This document shows, piece after piece, positions 37,618 through 45,593 of a stretch of 64,000 nucleotides of DNA (position 1 is the stretch's first letter; each line of letters begins with the position of its first letter). The notes under the pieces were generated by a model. The model made no database searches, was not told the origin of the DNA, and saw nothing but the letters and a program-made list of their open reading frames with translations. Made by a program: the position numbers and the translations under genes. This DNA comes from an uncultured Acetobacteraceae bacterium (GTDB lineage: Bacteria > Pseudomonadota > Alphaproteobacteria > Acetobacterales > Acetobacteraceae). The stretch lies in NCBI GenBank assembly GCA_903907955.1, contig CAIVPZ010000020.1:1-64000 (forward strand), read 5' to 3'.

Positions 37618-39820
37618 TGGAAGCCTCCCCCTTGGAAGCGGCCTTGTCGGCGACCTCGAACATCGCCTCCACGCTGGCCAGCCGCGCCTTGCCCTCCTGC
37701 GAGATGCGCCCGCTCGCGCCGACCACCCGCCGCAGTGCCGCGAGCGCCGCCTTGCGCTGCGCCGCCTCCTGCGGCAGCAGCGCCGGAATGGCGCGCACCG
37801 CGCGTTCCTCGTCGAGCTTGAGCAGCAGGAACTGCTCGGCGAACACTTCCTTGAGGCGCACATGGCTGAGCCGCTTGCCGGGCGGCTGCGCCTGGCGGAT
37901 CGACTCCATGGCAACGAAGCCGCGCTCATCAACGCTGCGCTCGGGCAGGCGGATATAGATCAGCGCCCGGAGCAGCACCTCGGGGAGTCCGCCCACCTCA
38001 AACCGGGTTTCGAGTTCGGCCCGCCGCCGCGCCTCGGTCGCCTCCCGCACCAGGTCGCGCTCGATGGCGCGGTTCGCCAGCGGCTGGTCGATGCCCAGGC
38101 CGAGCGCCGCCTGCAGCACCGGCGAGCCGTAGGTGGTCAGGAAGATGTGCTCGGTCAGCATGTCGCGCGCCGCGCCGTAGGCCTTCAGCCAGGTGGTGAT
38201 GCCGTCCGACGCCGCCCGCTCCATCGCCAGCAGGGGATTGTTCGGCGACACCGGCTGGCGGGCCGCGCGCACGCTCTCGGCCAGTGCCTTGACCGGCTGC
38301 ATCAGCGGGTTCTCGTCGGCGAACATCGCCACGCCCACCCGGTTCGGATGCAGCTTGCGCGCCGCCTCGGCGGTCTGCTCGGTGGTCATCGCCCGCACCG
38401 CCGGGGCGAGCAGGGTGCGATACAGGCCAAGATTCACCTCGGACAGCCGCGCCGCCGCGGCGAAGCGCAGCTCATCCTCGGCGTCGTTGCCGCCGAGTGC
38501 GCGGATGTCGGCCAGGCTGCGCGCTTCCAGCCGGAACAGGTAGCGCCCATGGATCAGTTCGGGATTCGCCATGTCCTCGGCGACCTCGGTGATCACCGCC
38601 TCGTACAGGCCCGGCGGCGCCAGATCGATCATGTCCATGCAGCTGGCGAACTCGCCATGCTCCTTGGTGGCGACCTTGCCGGAGACGAAGATGCCGAGAT
38701 GACCGATGGTCTGGTGCAGCGTGTAGACAATGGTCTGGCCGTTGGCGACGATCTCGCTGTCCTGGTCGTACAGGTCGGTGACCCAGCCGAGCGCCTGCTG
38801 CGGCGGGGTGATGTCGTCGCCCCAGGAGCAGAACACCACGATCGGCGAGCGGATGTTGCGCAGGTCCATCCGCACGCCGTCGGACGCATGCAACGCGCCG
38901 GTCGACAGCTTGTTGCCGACGAACAGATTGTCGGCGATCCACTGCATCTCCTGAGCGTTCAGCAGCACCGGGCTGCCCCACCAGGTTTCGAATTCCAGGT
39001 AGCGCGCGGCTTCGGTATCGACCTTGGAATAGACGTTGTACTGCTTCTGCCAATAGGTGTTGGCGGGGTTGCCGGATTCGAAATTGGCGATCAGGTGGGC
39101 GCCGTCGAAAATGCCATGGCCGAGATCGCCGGTCAGCGCGGTCAGCCAGGTGCCGCCGAGCACGCCGCCGAGATAGCGCATCGGGTTCTTGCCGTGCACG
39201 CCGGCCCAGTAGGACAGCGGCGTGCCGGCCAGCATGATCGGCCCGGCGAGGTCCGGCCGCATCGCCGCCATCATCATGATCTGCCAGCCGGCCTGGCAGT
39301 TGCCGATCAGCACCGGCTTGCCATCGCTGGCCGGATGGCGCGCGGCCACCGCCTCGACGAACATCGCTTCGGCGCGGCAGACATCCTCGATCGTCTGGCC
39401 CGGCATGGGATCGGGCAGGAAGCCGACGAAGTAGCAGGGATGGCCGGCCTGCATGGCCATGCCGATTTCGCTGTCGTGCTTCATGCCGCCGATGCCCGGG
39501 CCATGCCCGGCGCGCGGATCGAAGATGATGAACGGCCGCTTGGCCGGGTCGATCGTGGTGCCCGCCGGGGGCACGATCCGCACCAGGCCGTAATTCACCG
39601 GCCGCGCGAAGCTGCGCCCGTCCAGCACCAGTTCAGGAGTGAAGCTCAGCACGTTCGGGGCGCGCCGCGCATTGTGCTCGCGGCTGATGTTGCCGCGCTG
39701 GCGCAATACGTCGAGGAACAGGATGGAGCGCTGCCAGGCGTCCACCCAGTACTCCTGGACCGGATTGGAGACTCCCAACGCCGGCAGTGGGAAACCGATA
39801 CGTCGCGCCTGATCACTCAC
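37610..39820 (-). CDS. DUF3141 alpha/beta-hydrolase-like protein (PHA-synthase-related)
   Basis: A 736-residue protein of the DUF3141 family. The N-terminal half has an alpha/beta-hydrolase fold with IGNCQAGW, a cysteine (Cys175) at the nucleophile elbow as in polyhydroxyalkanoate synthases, and later VVFCSWGDDITPP and a histidine in HQTIGHLGIFV. The long C-terminal half is helical. Genes of this family are often followed by pta and ackA, as here. Its reaction is not established. An FNR/FixK-type site lies 85 bp upstream of the start. Confidence 0.87.
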   Translation of the reverse strand: MSDQARRIGFPLPALGVSNPVQEYWVDAWQRSILFLDVLRQRGNISREHNARRAPNVLSFTPELVLDGRSFARPVNYGLVRIVPPAGTTIDPAKRPFIIFDPRAGHGPGIGGMKHDSEIGMAMQAGHPCYFVGFLPDPMPGQTIEDVCRAEAMFVEAVAARHPASDGKPVLIGNCQAGWQIMMMAAMRPDLAGPIMLAGTPLSYWAGVHGKNPMRYLGGVLGGTWLTALTGDLGHGIFDGAHLIANFESGNPANTYWQKQYNVYSKVDTEAARYLEFETWWGSPVLLNAQEMQWIADNLFVGNKLSTGALHASDGVRMDLRNIRSPIVVFCSWGDDITPPQQALGWVTDLYDQDSEIVANGQTIVYTLHQTIGHLGIFVSGKVATKEHGEFASCMDMIDLAPPGLYEAVITEVAEDMANPELIHGRYLFRLEARSLADIRALGGNDAEDELRFAAAARLSEVNLGLYRTLLAPAVRAMTTEQTAEAARKLHPNRVGVAMFADENPLMQPVKALAESVRAARQPVSPNNPLLAMERAASDGITTWLKAYGAARDMLTEHIFLTTYGSPVLQAALGLGIDQPLANRAIERDLVREATEARRRAELETRFEVGGLPEVLLRALIYIRLPERSVDERGFVAMESIRQAQPPGKRLSHVRLKEVFAEQFLLLKLDEERAVRAIPALLPQEAAQRKAALAALRRVVGASGRISQEGKARLASVEAMFEVADKAASKGEASNA

Positions 39821-39904
39821 CCAACTCTCCCGCGCTGCTGTCGCAAAAGCTTCATTGCCTTTGCTTTGTTGTATCTAACATGGAACATATGCTGCGGTGC
39901 GGCA

Positions 39905-39918
39905 TTGATTCAGGTCAA
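39905..39918. promoter_or_regulatory. Candidate FNR/FixK-type binding site
   Basis: TTGATTCAGGTCAA matches TTGAT-N4-ATCAA at 9 of 10 defined positions. It lies 85 bp before the DUF3141-pta-ackA-DUF2254 operon. A second site of the same type controls the DUF2252 operon, so a common low-oxygen regulator is likely. Confidence 0.6.
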
Positions 39919-40125
39919 GGGGGCCAAAGGAAGCCTCCCGCCATCGGATCACGAAAGCGTGTGCCTTACGAAATGAATCGCCCACCGTCACCGACGAGTG
40001 GCGTCCGCCTGCCGGGTGATGGCACCGGCCGGGCGCATTGCAAGGAATTGCCCTTGCATTCGCTCTTGGCCGGGTATCCGGCATGATCCATGCCAAAGCT
40101 GTTCCCGGAGCGTTCGGCGACGGAC

Positions 40126-40431
40126 ATGAACGACAGCACGCTGCCGCTCCAGGTTCTTATCGTCGATGCCGAACCCTTCCTGCGGGAGGAACTGGAGGAA
40201 TTCCCGACCCTGAGCGGCCTGACGCTCAGCGCGGCCGTGCAGTGCGACCCTGCCGAGCAAGCCGTAGCAAGCCGTAGGGCGGATAAGCGCAGCGTCATCC
40301 GCCAACGCAAGCCGCTGTCTGCACAGGCATTTCCCGATCGGGCGGGATGCCGCGACGTTTCACTGCCGCTCCGCCGCTTCCTGCAGCTCGTTGCCGACCC
40401 CGAGGAAAGCGCCGGTTGCGCTGGCGGATGA
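40126..40431 (+). pseudogene. Response-regulator receiver domain, truncated by repeats
   Basis: The first 45 or so residues, MNDSTLPLQVLIVDAEPFLR onward, match the start of a receiver domain: the beta-1 strand and acidic pair VLIVDAEP, then helix 1. The sequence then enters repeat copy C1 and becomes arginine-rich junk. A short stretch between the repeats (RRFLQLVADPEESA) may be a leftover of the same domain. The phosphorylation aspartate and output domain are missing. A palindrome TGCAAGG-N6-CCTTGCA lies at 40039-40058, in what was probably its promoter. Confidence 0.6.
40274..40352 (+). repeat. Family C repeat, copy C1
   Basis: About 79 bp beginning GTAGGGCGGATAAGCGCAGC and ending in a GATCGGGCGGGATGCCG block. 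It is nearly identical to copy C3 at 42950. The left part has GGCGGAT/ATCCGCC inverted arms. It interrupts the response-regulator remnant. Confidence 0.85.
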
Positions 40432-40448
40432 CGCTACCCTTATCCGCT
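40414..40448 (-). repeat. Family C repeat, copy C2 (inverted, short)
   Basis: The reverse complement reads GCGGATAAGGGTAGCGTCAT and continues CCGCCAGCGC, the core of family C in the opposite direction to C1. C1 and C2 enclose about 61 bp. Confidence 0.7.
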
Positions 40449-40454
40449 TGCTGG

Positions 40455-40532
40455 GTGAGGAAGGAAGGCCACGGCGCTGCCCTGGCCCCCTCCAGCGCGC
40501 CTTCGGCACGACGGGGCAGCGGCCCCTTCAAC
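40455..40532 (+). repeat. Family A repeat, degenerate copy A3
   Basis: Starts GTGAGGAAGGAAGGCCACGG, followed by CGCTGCCCTGG and a later GGGGCAGCGGCCCCTTCAACC. This is the family A order with substitutions and an altered central part. It lies between the response-regulator remnant and the convergent amidohydrolase gene. Confidence 0.6.
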
Positions 40533-40557
40533 CTCATTCGTTAAGTGCAAAGATGTC

Positions 40558-42018
40558 CTACACGGCGTCCTTGTGAATGACGCCATCCTTCATGACGATC
40601 TTGAGGTTGCGCTCCGGCTCTTCGATCAGCCGGATATTGGCGATCGGATCGCCCTCCGCCAGCAGCAGATCCGCCAGCGCGCCTTCCTTCACCACGCCGA
40701 GCGTGCCGGTATAGGGGCTGCGCGGGCCGGACAGGGCCAGCAGCTCCGCATTCACCGATGTGCCCATGCGCAGCACCTCCGCGGCGCTGTACCAGCGGGT
40801 CATCTTGGTGAGCTGCCAGCCCCTGATCGCCGCAATCTCGGGTTCGAACAGCGTGTCGGTGCCCCACGCCGTCCTGATGCTGTATTTTGCGGCCAGGCCG
40901 TAGGCGGTGTCCGTGCCGCGATACATTGCCAGTTGTTTGGCGCGATTGGACGAGCCTTCCGGATAGGGAGATGGCCGGTCGTCGAGGAACGGTTGCAGGC
41001 TCCACCAGATGTTCTTCTCCGCCATCAGCGCCGCGGTGGGCTCATCGAGCAGTTGGCCATGTTCGAGGCATCGCACGCCCGCCTCCAACGCCTGACGCAC
41101 CGCGCGCGGCGTGTAGGCATGCACAGCGGCATACGTGCCCCAGTTTTCGGCCGCCTCCACCGCCGCCCGCAATTCGGGGACGGTGTACTGGGTGACATCA
41201 AGCGGGTCATAGATGGACGCGACGCCGCCTCCGGCCATGAGCTTGATCTGCGAGGCACCCAGGGCAAGCTGCTCGCGGGCGCGCAGACGGACGAGATCTG
41301 GCGAATCGGCGATCGCCGCCCCGCCCACGCGCTCGCTGTAGGTGTAATCTCCCGGACGCGCCGGCAGATCGTTGGGCAGGCGGAAATCGCCATGGCCGCC
41401 CGACTGCGAAATGAACGCGCCGGCTGGCCAGATGCGCGGGCCGGGGACGATCCCGGCATCGATGCCGCGCTTGAGGCCGAACACCGGGCCGCCCATGTCG
41501 CGAATGCTGGTGAAGCCGCGCATCAGCATGTCGTTCGCGGCCTTCACCGCGGCCACGTTCACGAAGCCAATGTCGCCGGTCAGGATCGCGACCTGAGACA
41601 ACGTCTCAAACATGATGTGGGTATGCGCGTCGATCAGGCCGGGCATCAGCGTGCGCCCGTTTCCCCGGATCACCCTGGTATCCTCACCGGGGGGCAGCGG
41701 GATCGGCGCGGTCGAAATGGTCCGGATGATGTTGCCGCTCACCAGCACGTTGGACGGTGGTGACAACTGATCCGACGTGCCGTCAAAGACCCGGACGTTC
41801 TCGAACAGTACGGCCTTCGTCGCCCCTGCCTGCGCCCGTGCCGGCAGGGCCGCGCTTGCCAGCGAGGCCGCGCCGCCGCACAGCACGGCGCGCCGGGACG
41901 TTGCGGCGTTCATGCGGCGGGTGAAGACATTCAATCGCGGGTCACAGCATTGGCAGATCAGGCCGGCGGTCGGGGTTAAGGACACGAATTTCGCCTTCCC
42001 TGCTTTCGGTTTCGGCAT
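40558..42018 (-). CDS. Tat-exported amidohydrolase-family protein
   Basis: A 486-residue metal-dependent hydrolase. The metal site HTH is in LIDAHTHIMFE, other ligands are HAYTPRA and EHGQLL, and the final aspartate is in AWGTDTLF. The twin-arginine signal TSRRAVLCGGAASLASAA starts at residue 40 and ends at ARAQA. A cysteine-rich piece, ICQCCDPRL, precedes it. The ATG at 42018 follows GGAAGGGG closely, supporting the long N-terminus; an ATG at 41913 would start just before the Tat signal. The substrate is unknown; relatives include imidazolonepropionase- and prolidase-like enzymes. Confidence 0.85.
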   Translation of the reverse strand: MPKPKAGKAKFVSLTPTAGLICQCCDPRLNVFTRRMNAATSRRAVLCGGAASLASAALPARAQAGATKAVLFENVRVFDGTSDQLSPPSNVLVSGNIIRTISTAPIPLPPGEDTRVIRGNGRTLMPGLIDAHTHIMFETLSQVAILTGDIGFVNVAAVKAANDMLMRGFTSIRDMGGPVFGLKRGIDAGIVPGPRIWPAGAFISQSGGHGDFRLPNDLPARPGDYTYSERVGGAAIADSPDLVRLRAREQLALGASQIKLMAGGGVASIYDPLDVTQYTVPELRAAVEAAENWGTYAAVHAYTPRAVRQALEAGVRCLEHGQLLDEPTAALMAEKNIWWSLQPFLDDRPSPYPEGSSNRAKQLAMYRGTDTAYGLAAKYSIRTAWGTDTLFEPEIAAIRGWQLTKMTRWYSAAEVLRMGTSVNAELLALSGPRSPYTGTLGVVKEGALADLLLAEGDPIANIRLIEEPERNLKIVMKDGVIHKDAV

Positions 42019-42226
42019 CTTGCCCCTTCCTGGCCCGCGTATCCAGCAAGCCGCAGGGTGGACTTCAGCCCACCATCCCACATTGCCGCCGCCCGCCGAT
42101 ATCAGCCAGCAAGCGGCTGATGCGCGAAACCCGATCCGCCGTCGCAATCATCCGCGCCCACGGTGCCCGCTTCGGCACGAGGTGTTCGCCCCACGCCAAC
42201 GCCCGTTTCCCACCCATTGCAGACAT

Positions 42227-42649
42227 TCACCCCGACAACCCCGCTGCCTCGGCCGCCAGCAGCATGCGCGCCCCGCGGGCGAGCAACGCCGAGCGGCTGG
42301 CGTGCGCCCGGCCGGCAAGGCTGTCCAGGCGGGCGAGCAGTCCATCGTCCATGGTGACGTTGATGCGCACCGATCGACCGCCGACCTCCACTGACAGCAG
42401 CACGATGCGCGGGTCGTGATAGTCCGCCGGGTCGTAGGCTGGTGAATCCGGCGCAGCATCGAAGCTTTCCGGAATCGGCACGCCGTCCGCCTCCATGGCG
42501 GCGACAACCGACGCAAGGGCGTCGCGCGCGTTCGCCATCAGTTCGGCGAAGTTGCCACCGGTGGTGACGGTGCCGGGAAAGGCCGGAAAGCTGATGGACC
42601 AGTTTTCCGGCAGATGTTCGGCAATACCCAGATAGTGACGTGTGGCCAT
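42227..42649 (-). CDS. hicB: HicB-family antitoxin
   Basis: A 140-residue antitoxin. The N-terminal half is the degraded RNase-H-like HicB fold with WSISFPAFPGTVTTGGNFAE. The C-terminal half is a ribbon-helix-helix DNA-binding segment with RINVTMDDGLLARLDSLA and SRSALLARGA. It neutralises HicA and probably represses the operon. It follows hicA by 13 bp; toxin-first order is usual for HicAB pairs. Confidence 0.9.
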   Translation of the reverse strand: MATRHYLGIAEHLPENWSISFPAFPGTVTTGGNFAELMANARDALASVVAAMEADGVPIPESFDAAPDSPAYDPADYHDPRIVLLSVEVGGRSVRINVTMDDGLLARLDSLAGRAHASRSALLARGARMLLAAEAAGLSG

Positions 42650-42662
42650 AGGATTCTCCCGT

Positions 42663-42857
42663 TCAGCGTTGCGGCGGATATTCCCAGCCAGCGGCGGCGC
42701 AGACACTTCGCAAGGTGCCCGGTGCCAGATCACCACGATGGTTCGGCAGCACCACGATGGGATGGCCCGGCTTTCTGTAGCTGGTGTGCGAACCCTTTCC
42801 GGGTCGGGCGGTCCAACCTTCGCGTATGAGCCGGTTCGCTACTTCCCGCGCCATCAT
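42663..42857 (-). CDS. hicA: HicA-family mRNA interferase toxin
   Basis: A 64-residue double-stranded-RNA-binding-fold toxin that cleaves mRNA. It has the catalytic histidine His24 in KGSHTSYRKP and the conserved C-terminal PGTLRSVCAAAGW. The start is MMAREVANRL, with GGAG 9 bp upstream. It is paired with HicB. The repeat copy C3 lies about 90 bp upstream. Confidence 0.9.
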   Translation of the reverse strand: MMAREVANRLIREGWTARPGKGSHTSYRKPGHPIVVLPNHRGDLAPGTLRSVCAAAGWEYPPQR

Positions 42858-42949
42858 GCATCTGCGCTCCAGATGCGCATTGATACACACCGCGCGCGGG
42901 CGGGGCAAGAGGCATACACACTCATGCGCATTCGGCGCTTTCGCCAAGC

Positions 42950-43026
42950 GTAGCGGATAAGCGCAGCGTCATCCGCCAACGCAAGCCGCTGTCTGCACAG
43001 GCATTTCCGGATCGGGCGGGATGCCG
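42950..43026 (+). repeat. Family C repeat, copy C3
   Basis: About 77 bp from GTAGCGGATAAGCGCAGC to GGGCGGGATGCCG. It matches C1 except for a 3-base gap near the start and one substitution (TTTCCGG for TTTCCCG). It lies upstream of hicA and before the gene at 43136. Confidence 0.85.
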
Positions 43027-43135
43027 GAACGCGTCACCGCCGTAACTCGGCCCCCCGTCCCCATCCATCCCGGACGTCGGCATCGAGACACGATCCCCTT
43101 GCCACCATCCCCCGCCTGTGCTAGGAATTTATTCC

Positions 43136-43723
43136 ATGCACGCCCAGCCCCACCCCGCCACCCCCAACCTTGCCCCATCCTGCGGCGTGGCCAGCTTCGG
43201 CGTCATCCTGCGCAACCTCGCCGCCCTCATCGCCCGCCGCTTCCTCCACCACAAGCTGCACGCCGCTTTCATTATCCCGCTGTGGCGGCACCTCACCCAG
43301 GCCGCGCTGCGCCTGGACCGCCTGCGCGCCCGCCTCGCCGCCGGCAAGCTGCTGCCGCCGCGGCCCCGCGCCCGCAACCACAGCGGCCCCCACCAAAAGC
43401 CCCTCTTTCCCACCACCCCCGCCTGGCTGATCAATGCCCTCGGCGCCGAGGCCGCCATCTATGCCGCCCAGCTCGATTCCCTGCTGGCCGACCCCGCAAC
43501 CGCCGACCTGCTCGCCTGCACCGCCGGGCGCCGCACCCTCGCCCCGATCCGCCGCATGCTCGGCCTCGCCCCCGCCCGCCCGGCCGCATCCAGGCAGCCC
43601 GCGCCGCCGCGTAGGCAGCCACCCCGGCCGGAGCCGATCCCGCCCTGCCCCACGATCGACCCGCCGCCCAGCCGCCCGCGCCACCTTTGGTGGCTCCCGC
43701 CGCCCCGGCTGCGCTCCGGCTGA
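43136..43723 (+). CDS. Hypothetical protein, proline-rich C-terminus
   Basis: A 195-residue protein. The N-terminal part is basic and helical (IARRFLHHKLHAAFIIPLW and LRLDRLRARLAAGKLLPPR). A central motif TPAWLINALGAEAAIYAAQL leads to LLADPATADLL and PIRRMLGLAP. A proline/arginine-rich tail follows. The central order (W-L-x8-A-x4-QL, DP, RRMLG) resembles a family I remember as common and multi-copy in Acetobacteraceae, with no known role. AGGAA precedes the ATG at 43136. Codon use is strongly GC-rich. Confidence 0.6.
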   Translation: MHAQPHPATPNLAPSCGVASFGVILRNLAALIARRFLHHKLHAAFIIPLWRHLTQAALRLDRLRARLAAGKLLPPRPRARNHSGPHQKPLFPTTPAWLINALGAEAAIYAAQLDSLLADPATADLLACTAGRRTLAPIRRMLGLAPARPAASRQPAPPRRQPPRPEPIPPCPTIDPPPSRPRHLWWLPPPRLRSG

Positions 43724-43835
43724 CCCGCCCCCCAGACATGCACCCCGCCAGCACCAGCCGCGGCCCGCCGCCGGTTGACCGGCGGCCCGTGGCTCGCCAC
43801 GCTTGCGGCGAGGAACCCGGAGGGACTTTCGCTCC

Positions 43836-45584
43836 ATGCGCACCGAGATGGTCGCCCTGCGCGACGGCGTCCGGCTTGCCACCGATATCCATCTGCCCGC
43901 CGGCCCGGGTCCCTGGCCGGCGGTCCTGGAGCGCACGCCGTATGGCCGCGCCACCGAACTGGCGGCGGCGGTCAACGCCCGCGGCTACGCGCTGGTGGTG
44001 CAGGACTGCCGTGGCCGCGGCGGCTCGGAAGGCCGCTTCGTCAAATACCTCTCCGATCCGGCGGACGGGGCCGATACCTGCGCCTGGATCACCGAGCAGG
44101 ACTGGTGCGATGGGCACATCTGCACAATTGGCCTGTCCTATGCGGCGCACACCCAGGCGGCGCTGGGCTGCCTCGACCCGCCGGGGCTGGTGGCGCAGGT
44201 GCTGGAATGCGGCGGCTTCCACGATGCCTGGGCGAGCGGCGTGCGCCAGGGCGGCGCCTTCGAGTTGCGGCAGGCGGCCTGGGCGTTCCACCAGGCCATC
44301 GAGTCACCGGAAGCGGCGGCAAACCCGTTGCTGCGCGCGGCACTGGCGGCCGAGGACATCGCCGCCTGGTTCGCGGCCTGGCCCTGGCAGCAAGGCCAGT
44401 CGCCGCTGCGCCACCATCCGGACGCCGAAGCCAACCTGTTCGACCAGCTCAGCCACGGCACGCGGGATGCGTACTGGAAGCAGGCGGGACTCTGGGCCGA
44501 TGGGTTCCACCATCGCTACAGCCGCGCCGATTGCGTGCATGTGTCGTCCTGGTTCGACCCCTACGTGCCCACCGCCACCGGCAATTATCGCGGCCTGAGC
44601 GCGGCGGGGCGCGGGCGGCAGCGGCTGGTCCTTGGGCCATGGACGCATGGCGACCGCAGCGGGCGCGTGTCCGGCGATGTCGATTTCGGCCCGGCGGCGC
44701 CGGTGGAAAGCTGGGCCGGCGACTGGCTGGACTACCAGTTGCGCTGTTTCGACGCCGTCACCCGCGGCCTGCCGAACGCCGAGCCGCCGGTGCGGCTGTT
44801 CGTCATGGGCGGCGGCAGCGGGCGGCGCACCGCGGCCGGGCGGCTCGACCATGGCGGGCGCTGGATGTCGGCCGCCGACTGGCCGGTGCCGGGGACCCTG
44901 CCGGTTGCCTGGCACCTGCACAATGATTGCCGGCTCGACCCGCTGCCGCCCGAGGCGCGGGCGATGCCGCTCAGCTACGATTTCGACCCGGCCGACCCGG
45001 TGCCGACGATCGGCGGCAATTTCGGCGCGCTCGACCCGATGGCGCTGCCGGGCAGCTTCGATCAGGCGGGCGATGCGCAGTTCTTCGGCTGCCGCCCGCC
45101 CTTCCTGCCGCTGGCGGCGCGCCGCGACGTGCTGGCGTTCCAGTCGGCCCCTTTGCCCGCGCCGGTGGAGGTGGTCGGGCCGGTGGAGGTGGATCTGTTC
45201 GTCGCCACCGACGGCCCGGATACCGACTTCACCGCCAAGCTGATCGACGTGCATCCGCCAGGCGCCGACTATCCGCGCGGCTACGCCATGCTGCTGGGCG
45301 ATACCATTCTGCGGCTGCGCTATGCCGAAAACCCCGGCGAGCCGCGGTTGCGCCGCGCCGGCGAGGTGGTGCGCATCCGGCTGGTTATCCCCATCGCCAA
45401 TCTGTTCCTGCCCGGGCACCGCATCCGGCTGGATGTGTCCTCGAGCAATTTCCCGAAATTCGACGTCAACCCGAACACCGGCGAGCCGGAGGGGGCGTCG
45501 CGGCGGCGGCGGGTGGCGGTGAACACGGTGTTCGCCGACGCAGCCCGGCCAAGCCGGGTGGTGCTGCCGGTGCTGACTCTGTAG
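43836..45584 (+). CDS. CocE/NonD-family hydrolase
   Basis: A 582-residue serine hydrolase related to cocaine esterase and X-Pro dipeptidyl aminopeptidases. The nucleophile is Ser101 in TIGLSYAAHT, the acid is the aspartate in SSWFDPYVP and the base is the histidine in GPWTHGD. The N-terminal RTEMVALRDGVRLATDIHLP is diagnostic, and a C-terminal jelly-roll domain with RRRRVAVNTVF closes the protein. The start is set at the ATG just before the homology. It converges on the mannosyltransferase-like gene with 9 bp between stops. Confidence 0.9.
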   Translation: MRTEMVALRDGVRLATDIHLPAGPGPWPAVLERTPYGRATELAAAVNARGYALVVQDCRGRGGSEGRFVKYLSDPADGADTCAWITEQDWCDGHICTIGLSYAAHTQAALGCLDPPGLVAQVLECGGFHDAWASGVRQGGAFELRQAAWAFHQAIESPEAAANPLLRAALAAEDIAAWFAAWPWQQGQSPLRHHPDAEANLFDQLSHGTRDAYWKQAGLWADGFHHRYSRADCVHVSSWFDPYVPTATGNYRGLSAAGRGRQRLVLGPWTHGDRSGRVSGDVDFGPAAPVESWAGDWLDYQLRCFDAVTRGLPNAEPPVRLFVMGGGSGRRTAAGRLDHGGRWMSAADWPVPGTLPVAWHLHNDCRLDPLPPEARAMPLSYDFDPADPVPTIGGNFGALDPMALPGSFDQAGDAQFFGCRPPFLPLAARRDVLAFQSAPLPAPVEVVGPVEVDLFVATDGPDTDFTAKLIDVHPPGADYPRGYAMLLGDTILRLRYAENPGEPRLRRAGEVVRIRLVIPIANLFLPGHRIRLDVSSSNFPKFDVNPNTGEPEGASRRRRVAVNTVFADAARPSRVVLPVLTL

Positions 45585-45593
45585 GCGGCCGGT

